64,000 nt of DNA from NCBI RefSeq assembly GCF_014287795.1, contig NZ_JACOON010000004.1, positions 248,001-312,000 of the forward strand. The letters run 5' to 3'. Shown here in pieces: positions 24,237 to 30,740 of the stretch (positions are counted from its first letter, which is position 1; the number at the start of each line of letters is the position of its first letter). The notes under the pieces were generated by a model, which was given only the letters and a program-made list of their open reading frames with translations, did no database searches and was not told the DNA's origin. The DNA comes from Christensenella tenuis (GTDB lineage Bacteria; Bacillota; Clostridia; Christensenellales; Christensenellaceae). Made by a program: the position numbers and the translations under genes.

Positions 24237-24616
24237 TGAGAGATTATTTAGGAAATGAATTGAATATTGGAGACGAATGTGTCTATCTCCAAAATAAGAG
24301 AACTGGAAGTAGTAGCATACGAAAATGCAAATTCAAAGGCCATATTATTGGATTTACAAGAAAACTTGTTGTTGTGAGGTGTTCTGCAAGTGAATTTGAA
24401 CTGGAAGTGGGAAACGAAACAAAGGTGTACCCAGACGATGTAATAAAAATTGTAGCGCCGGTGGTAAGGTGTAAGGATTGCCGCTAGTGGGAAAGATTTA
24501 ATAACACATCTCTTGGTACATGTTACCACGGAATCTATGCGGGAAGTAATCTTGGGACACCAGAAAATCATTTTTGTGCAAGTGCGGCACGAATGGACGG
24601 AGGCGAGGAAATATGA
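24236..24616 (+). pseudogene. Zinc-ribbon protein gene interrupted by an amber codon
   Basis: The frame runs 83 codons to TAG at 24485-24487, ending VVRCKDCR. Read through that TAG, the same frame continues for 42 codons to TGA at 24614-24616. The continuation starts WERFNNTSLGTCYHG and ends FCASAARMDGGEE, which completes the four-cysteine zinc ribbon seen in many phage miniproteins (CKDC-x-W...C...C). Most simply a nonsense mutation turned a His or Tyr codon into TAG. The downstream start at 24613 overlaps the distal stop, not the amber, showing the ancestral end. Confidence 0.75.
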
Positions 24617-24804
24617 AGATCATTCACGAACACGAATGCAAAGCTATGAAAAATCAATCTGCAATAGGAATAGTAAAACGGCAGTTTGAAGATGGCACGA
24701 CAGGTTGGTTTTGGGAAAGGCATACAGACAAGGAAACGACGGGCGATGAGATAGTGTATTGTCCATACTGCGGAGAGAAGTTAGGCGGAGGAGAGGAAGA
24801 ATGA
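24613..24804 (+). CDS. Zinc-ribbon miniprotein, 63 residues
   Basis: N-terminal helix, then WFWERHTDK and CPYCGEKLGG, half of a zinc ribbon; an early HEHEC may provide the other ligands. Start overlaps the ancestral stop of the amber-interrupted gene. Function unknown. Confidence 0.6.
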   Translation: MKIIHEHECKAMKNQSAIGIVKRQFEDGTTGWFWERHTDKETTGDEIVYCPYCGEKLGGGEEE

Positions 24805-25184
24805 GCAAGACATGTGATAGATGTGGAAAAGAACTTACTGATCGAGATAGGACGACAATATGCCTGGAATGTGAGGTGGCGCTTGCCGAGGAAGAGAACG
24901 AACGCCTTGAAACTGAGAACGCCGCTCTATGGGAGAAGATTGCGGCGCTCGTGAAGGCCGAGAGCGAGGGGAGATTGCATATTGCACCATATAAAGAGGG
25001 AGATACCATGACAGCGCCGGAAGTACATGGGCAGTGGGTACATATGCCTGACAAATCCGACGTGTACTACGATACTTACCAATGTAGTAACTGTAATGAG
25101 GAGATTGTGGTTGACCTAGGACTTGAGAAGCCAAAATTTTGCCCCAACTGCGGCGCAAGGATGGACGGAGGCGAGGGAGAATAA
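24801..25184 (+). CDS. Double zinc-ribbon protein with coiled coil
   Basis: A 127-residue protein. It starts MSKTCDRCGKEL with a second pair CLEC, then a heptad-rich coiled coil (ENERLETENAALWEKIAALV), and ends with CSNCNEE and CPNCGARMDGG as a second zinc ribbon. ATGA overlap upstream. The final ARMDGGEGE matches the end of the amber-interrupted gene product, so these genes are related paralogues or share a recombining module. Confidence 0.65.
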   Translation: MSKTCDRCGKELTDRDRTTICLECEVALAEEENERLETENAALWEKIAALVKAESEGRLHIAPYKEGDTMTAPEVHGQWVHMPDKSDVYYDTYQCSNCNEEIVVDLGLEKPKFCPNCGARMDGGEGE

Positions 25185-25432
25185 TGGGATATTTCTCAAA
25201 CGGAACGGAAGGCGTGTTGTATGAAGAAATGTATTGCGAGAAATGTATACACTATGAGGATTGTGCCGTATTGGGATTGCATTTCGCCAATAACTACGAT
25301 GAAGCTAACAAAAAAGATAGCTTCCTACACGAACTGATTCCGTACAAAGACGGATTCAATATCGCGGCGGACAGGAAGGAGAAGAGGAATGATAATAAGA
25401 AAATATGGAAAAATCAAACCGGGAAAAGTTAA
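25184..25432 (+). CDS. Small Cys protein, 82 residues
   Basis: CEKCIHYEDCAVLG near residue 18 resembles the 'CxxC-x-Y' start of phage zinc ribbons; the rest is charged. It overlaps the preceding stop (TAATG). Its last 44 bases overlap the next gene in another frame. Confidence 0.55.
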   Translation: MGYFSNGTEGVLYEEMYCEKCIHYEDCAVLGLHFANNYDEANKKDSFLHELIPYKDGFNIAADRKEKRNDNKKIWKNQTGKS

Positions 25433-25562
25433 ATGCTCTGAATGTGATGCTCTACTGAAATATGATGTTGATGATATCAAACAGTATATGTGGGGAGATT
25501 ATCGAGTGAAGTGCCCGATTTGCAAAGGATGGATAACGGTTTATAGAGAGAACGGTGAATAA
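25389..25562 (+). CDS. Zinc-ribbon miniprotein, 57 residues
   Basis: ATG at 25389 preceded by AAGGAGAAGAGGA. Two CxxC pairs (CSECDALL and CPICKGWI, 27 residues apart) form a complete zinc ribbon. Overlaps the end of the previous gene. Below the usual length cut-off but well supported by its ribosome binding site and motif. Confidence 0.6.
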   Translation: MIIRKYGKIKPGKVKCSECDALLKYDVDDIKQYMWGDYRVKCPICKGWITVYRENGE

Positions 25563-25563
25563 A

Positions 25564-25746
25564 ATGGATATAACACGGGAAACGAGATACACGATCTATT
25601 GTAACCGATGCGGAGACACGGAAACCTATGATGAATTGGGCGGGCATCCGACAAAACAGGATGCGGAGAAGGCGTTCAGAAAATCCGGGTGGATAGAAAA
25701 AGACGGGGAGACCTTGTGCCCGAAATGTATGAGAGGCGGTGAATGA
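25564..25746 (+). CDS. Zinc-ribbon miniprotein, 60 residues
   Basis: CNRCGDTETYDELGG and CPKCMRGG make a four-cysteine ribbon around a short helix. Starts two bases after the preceding stop. Function unknown. Confidence 0.6.
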   Translation: MDITRETRYTIYCNRCGDTETYDELGGHPTKQDAEKAFRKSGWIEKDGETLCPKCMRGGE

Positions 25747-25747
25747 A

Positions 25748-26194
25748 ATGCCTACATTAAGCCTTAATCATGATATTGCCATAACTGACAGCGAACAGGC
25801 AGTGAAATTTATAGAAGCGTTAGAAAAAGCGGAGGCAATGAATAAAATGGAACGTCTGACATTTGAAGGTAATTTTTGCGACATAGCAAGGTGTGAAGAT
25901 ACGCCGGGTGGATCGTTTTGCGAATACGGCTATTGCGATCAGCGCAGAGTGTGGGAACGGCTGAAAGCCTACGAGGACATCGGCACAGTAGAAGAATTTG
26001 CGGCGTATAAGCAGACGGTCGATTACGCTAAAGCAAAGGTAAAAGAAATCCAAGACCGCATAGATGCGAGAGCAGGAGATAATTACCATGATGAAACCAA
26101 ACGGACGCTCATTCTTGAAGAAAGACAAGGAGCATATATCACGATTTTAGAAGCAGCCGAGGCAGCGCTTTCGGAAATGGAGGAGCGGGAATGA
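25748..26194 (+). CDS. Unknown 148-residue phage protein
   Basis: The first 30 residues are helical. The central block (MERLTFEGNFCDIARCEDTPGG, then EYGYCDQRRVWERLKAYED) is a recurring module in Clostridia phages with four to five cysteines, likely metal binding. The C-terminal third is a coiled coil. The function is not known. The start at 25748 is preceded by AGAGGCGG; ATGA overlap downstream. Confidence 0.65.
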   Translation: MPTLSLNHDIAITDSEQAVKFIEALEKAEAMNKMERLTFEGNFCDIARCEDTPGGSFCEYGYCDQRRVWERLKAYEDIGTVEEFAAYKQTVDYAKAKVKEIQDRIDARAGDNYHDETKRTLILEERQGAYITILEAAEAALSEMEERE

Positions 26195-26376
26195 ATTTAT
26201 CAACAAAATGCAACTGCTGTTGCAAAGAGGATGTATGTGCAATAAAGGACAATTACAAAGCGGACATAGATCGAATCAAGGAAGCTATTGAATCCGATGC
26301 GACAGAGGTAAATATCCATTGTAAGCACTTTGTATCACATAGAATAACGCAGAAAGCACAGGAGGAATCCTTATGA
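26191..26376 (+). CDS. Small Cys-rich protein, 61 residues
   Basis: CNCCCKEDVCAIKDNYKADI near the N-terminus and HCKHF later may bind metal. Common in phage early operons. Stop overlaps a 10-codon open frame (26373-26405) that leads to the next gene and may be only a translational relay. Confidence 0.55.
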   Translation: MNLSTKCNCCCKEDVCAIKDNYKADIDRIKEAIESDATEVNIHCKHFVSHRITQKAQEESL

Positions 26377-26401
26377 AGTTTAAAGAGCAGGAGATAAAAC
26401 C

Positions 26402-26494
26402 GTGAGCGATAAAACAAAAACGATGCTCAAGATCATCGGCACGGCGATATTAGCCCTTATGGTGCTTACGCTGATCGCGAGAGGGGAGGGGTGA
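26402..26494 (+). CDS. 30-residue membrane peptide, GTG start
   Basis: GTG at 26402 preceded by AGGAGATAAAACC. The product has a charged start (MSDKTKTMLK) and one hydrophobic helix ending LIARGEG. It lies tightly between neighbouring genes. It could be a small membrane effector; nothing more can be said. Confidence 0.45.
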   Translation: MSDKTKTMLKIIGTAILALMVLTLIARGEG

Positions 26495-26498
26495 GAAG

Positions 26499-26690
26499 AT
26501 GACGGTAACAGAACTAAATCATACAGATGAAAAAAGAAAAGAGACGGCGCAGCGGCTCGGACTATCCGAAGCGCAGTTGGAGACGATCTATAAGCAAATA
26601 AAAGAGACGAAGCCCTTATATCATTACGGATATGACTATAATCGGATATTGGCTTATATCAATAAAAATGCCGGGCGAATAACGATTTGA
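26499..26690 (+). CDS. Small helical protein, 63 residues
   Basis: TAQRLGLSEAQLETIYKQIKE looks like a small helical domain; the end (YDYNRILAYINKNAG) is also helical. GGGGTGAGAAG precedes the ATG. Its stop is in the same frame as the methyltransferase remnant that follows. Confidence 0.55.
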   Translation: MTVTELNHTDEKRKETAQRLGLSEAQLETIYKQIKETKPLYHYGYDYNRILAYINKNAGRITI

Positions 26691-26933
26691 AATTGGAGGA
26701 ACGAAGCACGTTACAAAGCACTTGGGAACAGCATAGCATTGCCGCCGTGGAGGTTTGTACTATCACGCATACATAATCAGGGTGCAAGGACAATGGGCAG
26801 TCTGTTTGACGGCATAGGCGGCTTCCCTAAGATATGGCAGGAGTTGGGCGGTCAGACGCTGTGGTGCTCGGAAGTTGAGCCGGTCCCGATAGCGGTTACA
26901 AGGTATCATTTTAAGGAGGTACAGAATGAATGA
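26691..26933 (+). pseudogene. Remnant of a permuted cytosine-5 DNA methyltransferase
   Basis: The open frame shows RYKALGNSIALPPW (motif X-type end of C5 methyltransferases) directly followed by MGSLFDGIGGFPKIW (motif I, SAM binding) and a C-terminal PIAVTRYHF. This order, motif X before motif I, is known from circularly permuted prophage C5 methyltransferases. Here about 75 codons remain; the catalytic PCQ motif, motif VIII and the recognition domain are absent, and no start codon with a ribosome binding site fits. It is a non-functional fragment. Confidence 0.75.
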
Positions 26934-26988
26934 TTGGTATTGGTGTAAATACTACGGCAAGCGATTGGAGGTAGAGCAGGATGGATAA
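26926..26988 (+). CDS. Putative 20-residue peptide
   Basis: ATG with a perfect AAGGAGGTACAGA leader; product begins MNDWYWCKYYG. Its stop overlaps the next start (26981). It may be the truncated front of a larger gene or serve to couple translation. Confidence 0.35.
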   Translation: MNDWYWCKYYGKRLEVEQDG

Positions 26989-27361
26989 GACCGTTACCGT
27001 TGAAATCATTTCAGGCGTTGAAGGCTATTGCGTCACTATAAATGACTATCGTATTGCAGGGGCAAAGCTTTGGGGTGGTGGGCAGGTGGTACATTCGTTC
27101 AAAACTACACAAAGCCAAATAGACCGCGCTTTATGCCGCACCCAGCCCGACAACCCTCCCCTCACCCTCGACGAGCTTAGGCATTTGAAAGAAAGCAGAG
27201 ACCCGGTGTGGCTAAGTAGGGCTAAGGAGTGGATCTTTGTTGCGACAGTGGCCGATGTGCCGTATGCGCAAGTGTGGTATTTCACATCACGAGGCATGTG
27301 TAAAACCGTGCTGTACCATCACGAAACATTCTACCGCAACAAGCCAAAGGAGGAAGTATGA
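26981..27361 (+). CDS. Unknown 126-residue phage protein
   Basis: N-terminus VTVEIISGVEGYCVTINDYR followed by RIAGAKLWGGGQVVHSF, a pattern repeated in Clostridia phage proteins of unknown role. The C-terminal half contains a Trp-rich region (WLSRAKEWIFV, VWYFTSRG). No catalytic motif seen. Confidence 0.6.
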   Translation: MDKTVTVEIISGVEGYCVTINDYRIAGAKLWGGGQVVHSFKTTQSQIDRALCRTQPDNPPLTLDELRHLKESRDPVWLSRAKEWIFVATVADVPYAQVWYFTSRGMCKTVLYHHETFYRNKPKEEV

Positions 27362-27428
27362 GGCTTATTGACGCTAAAGCATGTGTAAAAAATGCGCACT
27401 AGACTGGCTAAACCGAGAAGCGGAGTAA
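27358..27428 (+). pseudogene. Collapsed small early gene
   Basis: MRLIDAKA, the usual start of a common phage protein, ends after 14 codons at TAG 27400. In the +1-shifted frame CKKCALDWLNREAE runs to TAA at 27426, the usual end of such a protein. The middle has been deleted with loss of frame. Confidence 0.5.
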
Positions 27429-27434
27429 AACAAA

Positions 27435-27476
27435 AAGCGCAGACCGCGTTTAAAGGTGGGGGCGCGGCCCGCGCTT
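27435..27476 (+). terminator. Hairpin closing the early operon
   Basis: AAGCGC/GCGCTT and CCGCG/CGCGG form a two-part stem with a 14-base loop after the last early gene. A T-run is poor, so termination may be partial. Confidence 0.5.
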
Positions 27477-27477
27477 C

Positions 27478-27505
27478 TTGCGTTATGAATTATTCTAAAT
27501 ATAGT
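27478..27505 (+). promoter_or_regulatory. Promoter of the late regulator gene
   Basis: TTGCGT, 16-base spacer, TATAGT, 20 bases upstream of the next gene and directly after the hairpin. Confidence 0.6.
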
Positions 27506-27525
27506 ATAGCGCAGGAGAATATATA

Positions 27526-27975
27526 ATGCAAGTAACGCAAGATATTGAAAGAAGATTATACCAATATGCGGGACACCAAAGACGATTGAAGGAACTGCGG
27601 GAACAGGCCGACGAAATTCTAGGACAACACAACTCGCTTTTGGATGGATTGCTGAAATCTCCATGTTTGAAAGACGTGAGGGTACAAGGCGGCTTTACTT
27701 CTGATCCTGTATTTGCGGCGGTGCAAAAGATGATAGATGTGTACGGAACGAGATTGGACGCAATCAGGAGCGAGATCACAGACATATTCTATCATATTGA
27801 CGAGATTGAGAAGATGGTGAGCAATGCAGGGTTAACGGAAACGGAGCGGCAATACATTCAGCTGCGGTATTTTGAGGGATTGCAACCAAAACAGATATCT
27901 TTTGAAACAAATTATTGCGATGGGTATCTGAGAAAACTAAAAAAGAGAGCATTAAGCAAAATTGGCGCGGTTTAG
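27526..27975 (+). CDS. Late transcription regulator, ArpU/RinA-like with sigma-70 region-4 helix
   Basis: A 149-residue protein. The first 100 residues are coiled-coil (IERRLYQYAGHQRRLKELRE). The end, LTETERQYIQLRYFEGLQPK, then QISFETNYCDGYLRKLKKRAL, is a sigma-70 region-4-like helix-turn-helix. Proteins of this type switch on packaging and structural genes in Gram-positive siphophages. It has its own promoter and terminator and sits at the boundary between early and late genes, as expected. Confidence 0.75.
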   Translation: MQVTQDIERRLYQYAGHQRRLKELREQADEILGQHNSLLDGLLKSPCLKDVRVQGGFTSDPVFAAVQKMIDVYGTRLDAIRSEITDIFYHIDEIEKMVSNAGLTETERQYIQLRYFEGLQPKQISFETNYCDGYLRKLKKRALSKIGAV

Positions 27976-27997
27976 GCGCGGAAATGCGCGCTTTTTA
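27976..27997 (+). terminator. Terminator of the late regulator gene
   Basis: GCGCG/CGCGC stem with a six-base loop and TTTTT, starting at the stop codon. Confidence 0.7.
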
Positions 27998-28020
27998 GTA
28001 GTATGATGGTAGCATGACAG

Positions 28021-28182
28021 AATAGGCGCAGGGATCGCAACCTTGAACAGCGACTAGCTATCGAATGTTTAACACGCCTATTTTAAACAGGATTAGAACA
28101 TTGCCGCTTGCCCGTGGCGACTAATAAATAGCGGGCTTGAATAAAGTGATCGCGCTGCGAATGCTTGCGAGGCGCGCAGCCC
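28021..28182 (+). ncRNA. Candidate structured RNA between two terminators
   Basis: The 225-base gap before the methyltransferase gene has no gene but several stems: AATAGGCG (28021) with CGCCTATT (28075), GCCCG (28110) with CGGGC (28132), and CTGCG (28155) with CGCAG (28175). It lies between the regulator's terminator and a second strong terminator at 28185, so a short independent transcript is possible. No known RNA family was recognised. Confidence 0.3.
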
Positions 28183-28184
28183 TT

Positions 28185-28210
28185 AAAGACTCCTGCGGGG
28201 GTCTTTTTGT
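28185..28210 (+). terminator. Intrinsic terminator upstream of the late operon
   Basis: AAAGACTCC/GGGGTCTTT stem and T-run, ending 13 bases before the methyltransferase start. Late transcription must start after it or read through it. Confidence 0.75.
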
Positions 28211-28222
28211 TTTGGAAAAAAT

Positions 28223-29428
28223 ATGAAGAGATATGGAACACCCTACAAGGGAAGTAAAAACAGTATAGCAAAAGACATCATATCATTCTTGCCGGGCGGC
28301 GGAACGTTGGTTGATCTATTTGCGGGAGGCTGCGCGGTCACGCACGCGGCAGTAGAAGCGTGCAGTGGGCTTGCACCAAAATGGGACGGGATTATATGCA
28401 ACGATATATCTCCATTTTCGATAGAACTCTTTAAAGACAGCGTGGACGGGAAGTATACCACTGAAAAATGCAAGCAATGGATAAGCCGGGAAGATTTCCA
28501 TAGAATGAAAGACAGTAACGCGTGGGTAAAGCTTTGCTGGAGTTTTGGGAATAGAGGCAAAAACTATCTGTACGCCAAAGAAATTGAGCCGTGGAAAAGA
28601 GCGCTGCATGGAGCATATATTCTAAAAGATTACACGCTTATGGAGGAAATAACCGGCAAGCTTCCCGGAGAGGCGAAAACGGATATACGGGCGTGGATCA
28701 AAGCGAACAATGAAGAAGTAAGACAAAAGTATATCAAGTGGTACCGCGAAGCATACATGGAAAATGTCAAGGCGGAATATTTGCCCGAAACAGTAAAGGC
28801 GGAAGAGGCTATTGCGAAGCTAAAGGAAGAGTTAAAAAGGTATATGCGCGGAGCCCTAAAAGCAAGCGGACTGCGTCGGGTTGATATTGATAGGCATTTG
28901 GGAACAAACGGGATGGCGGGGCGCTATTTCGGAAACTCTCAATGGGAGTTCCCGGCGATAGAAGTGTATGAAAAATTAAAGGAAATACTGCCGCTTGACA
29001 GGGCGTACCCATTTCATTTAGCGTTGCTGCAAAGGCTGCAAAGGTTGGAACATCCGAAAGGGTCGAAAAGGCTGGAAGAGCTGGAAAGTCTGGAAAGGCT
29101 GCAAAGGCTACAAGGGCTACAAAGGCTGGATGGCGCGGATAATGTGGAATACAGCGTAAAGGATTACAGAGACGTCGAAATACCGTCTAACGCGGTGATA
29201 TACTGCGATATACCGTACGAACGCACGGACTGTGGGTGTTATGAGGGATTTGACCATAACGCCTTTTTTGATTGGGCGGCAAGGCAAACAAGGCCGGTAT
29301 ATATCAGCAGCTACCAGATCGAGGACGACCGCTTTAAATGCGTGTGGGAAAAACAGAAACGATGCCTATGTCAAGCAAGCGGCGGAGGAAAGATCATGAC
29401 CGAGAGAATATATACACAGGCTAGGTGA
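28223..29428 (+). CDS. Dam-type N6-adenine DNA methyltransferase with LQRL repeats
   Basis: A 401-residue class D12 methyltransferase. Motif X-type start YGTPYKGSKNSIAKDI, SAM motif I LVDLFAGGCAV (about 29-39), and catalytic motif IV as DIPYE (about residue 334) in place of DPPY. A tract of about 40 residues near 275-310 is a degenerate repeat of LQRLE/LQRLQ. It modifies adenine, probably to protect phage DNA from host restriction. A weak GGAAAAAAT precedes the ATG. The Ile in DIPY is tolerated in some family members. Confidence 0.88.
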   Translation: MKRYGTPYKGSKNSIAKDIISFLPGGGTLVDLFAGGCAVTHAAVEACSGLAPKWDGIICNDISPFSIELFKDSVDGKYTTEKCKQWISREDFHRMKDSNAWVKLCWSFGNRGKNYLYAKEIEPWKRALHGAYILKDYTLMEEITGKLPGEAKTDIRAWIKANNEEVRQKYIKWYREAYMENVKAEYLPETVKAEEAIAKLKEELKRYMRGALKASGLRRVDIDRHLGTNGMAGRYFGNSQWEFPAIEVYEKLKEILPLDRAYPFHLALLQRLQRLEHPKGSKRLEELESLERLQRLQGLQRLDGADNVEYSVKDYRDVEIPSNAVIYCDIPYERTDCGCYEGFDHNAFFDWAARQTRPVYISSYQIEDDRFKCVWEKQKRCLCQASGGGKIMTERIYTQAR

Positions 29429-29432
29429 AGGA

Positions 29433-29696
29433 ATGGACAAATACAATGCAGAGCACTACGTAGATTATACTGCGGCAATCGCAGTCAGCCGGGCAGACCG
29501 GGCCAGGCGGCGCTTAAAGAAAGAACCGATTAGGCGATTAGCTGGGCTGACATATAAGATAGGTGAGGTAGTACAGCTGACATGGGTATGCAATATGCTT
29601 GCAACGCAAGAACGGGTTCAAATGTACAAGACGTTAGGAGAGGCGGTAATGAGCGGAGAGGCAACAGGCTATACAAAGAGAAGATTAAATCAATAG
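29433..29696 (+). CDS. Unknown 87-residue phage protein
   Basis: Basic and helical, with DYTAAIAVSRADRARRRLKK and YKIGEVVQLTWVCNMLATQ. GGTGAAGGA precedes the ATG. Found between the methyltransferase and HNH genes in related phages as far as I can tell; no known function. Confidence 0.6.
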   Translation: MDKYNAEHYVDYTAAIAVSRADRARRRLKKEPIRRLAGLTYKIGEVVQLTWVCNMLATQERVQMYKTLGEAVMSGEATGYTKRRLNQ

Positions 29697-29706
29697 GGGA
29701 ATAATC

Positions 29707-30114
29707 ATGCAAAAGGCGATGAGGCTTTGCAAACATCCAGGATGTACCAACCTTACGACAAACGGCTACTGCGATCAGCACAAAGACGAGGCGCGGGAAC
29801 GCGATCGTATTGCAGACAGACGGAGGGGCACGGCGAGAGAGCGAGGATATAACTATCGATGGCATAAGTATAGCAAGGCATTCCTATCAAGGCCTGAGAA
29901 TAAGTTCTGCAAACTCCATCTAGATGATAGATGCAACATCCTTGCAGAGTGCGTAGACCATATAGACCCACCCGATAGCCCAGAAGATAAAAGATTCTGG
30001 GACGCAAGTAATCATCAAGCGGCATGTATTCATTGTAATAGTGTAAAAGGTCATCGGAAGATAGTAGGAACGTATGAATATGGGAATGAGCCAAACGAAT
30101 GTAGTAAAGGGTAG
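29707..30114 (+). CDS. HNH endonuclease (packaging-associated)
   Basis: A 135-residue protein. It has two CxxC zinc-binding pairs (CKHPGCTN and CDQH at the N-terminus), then ECVDHIDPPDSPEDKRFWDASNHQAACIHCNSVKG split over the HNH core: His in VDHI, Asn in ASNHQ and the final CNSVKG. HNH proteins encoded just before terminase assist cos cleavage by the terminase in HK97-like phages. Position here is exactly that. Confidence 0.9.
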   Translation: MQKAMRLCKHPGCTNLTTNGYCDQHKDEARERDRIADRRRGTARERGYNYRWHKYSKAFLSRPENKFCKLHLDDRCNILAECVDHIDPPDSPEDKRFWDASNHQAACIHCNSVKGHRKIVGTYEYGNEPNECSKG

Positions 30115-30218
30115 GGGGTAGCCGAATCTCTACGGGAAACGGATTGAGAACCGTGCGCCCCAAACAACACAGGATTTACTCCGAAAATGACGCAAACGCG
30201 TAAAAAGGCGGTGAAAGC
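30115..30218 (+). other. Candidate cos region between HNH and small terminase genes
   Basis: The 104 bases contain GGTAGGGGGTAGCCG, TCTCTACGGG, and GAACCGTGCGCCCC. A G-rich stretch followed by this kind of conserved non-coding block is typical just upstream of P27-type small terminase genes in cos phages. The cleavage point cannot be placed. Confidence 0.4.
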
Positions 30219-30740
30219 ATGGCGGGAAGGCCATCAAAGCCGGTCGAACTGATCGTGCTGGAGAACAAAAACCATATAACAAAAGCGGAAATTAAAGCAC
30301 GTAAGCAGGCAGAGGACGCATTAAAAACAAACAGTCCTTTGGTTGAAACGGAAGCCGTAAAGAAGAATAAAATCGCGCACAAAGAGTTTCTGCGGTTAAA
30401 AAAACTGTACGAAAATATTGAGTTTGTAGAGGCTTTAGATACACAAATTGTAAACAGGTATTGCCTCGGCGTATCTGAAATGATCCGCTTGAGGGAAATA
30501 CTGGACAAGATGGAGAATGTGCTCGATGATAAAGACCTGGACGGCGGCGATGTCGCTAAAGCATATACAGCTATTAATAATCTAGAAGGGAAGCTGCAGC
30601 AGCAAGAAAAACTATTGCTTTCCTATGAGGATCGCCTTTTCTTGAATCCGGCAGGGAGAATGAGGGCGATACCAAAGAAACCAGAGAAAAAAGAAGCCAC
30701 GGGAATAGAAGCGTACAGAAATAGACGAAATGTTCAATGA
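30219..30740 (+). CDS. terS: Terminase small subunit (P27 family)
   Basis: A 173-residue DNA-recognition subunit of the packaging motor. N-terminus MAGRPSKPVELIVLENKNHI, a charged central region and an end FLNPAGRMRAIPKKPEKKE are typical of the P27 family. AAGGCGGTGAAAGC precedes the start. It binds the cos region next to it and recruits the large subunit, whose gene overlaps it by 11 bases. Confidence 0.88.
   Translation: MAGRPSKPVELIVLENKNHITKAEIKARKQAEDALKTNSPLVETEAVKKNKIAHKEFLRLKKLYENIEFVEALDTQIVNRYCLGVSEMIRLREILDKMENVLDDKDLDGGDVAKAYTAINNLEGKLQQQEKLLLSYEDRLFLNPAGRMRAIPKKPEKKEATGIEAYRNRRNVQ

Noticed and set aside
24485..24487. Pyrrolysine insertion at the in-frame TAG
   Set aside because: No pyl genes are visible, the residue replaced is a structural position in a zinc ribbon, and many other genes here do not end in TAG readthrough contexts. 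A nonsense mutation is simpler.
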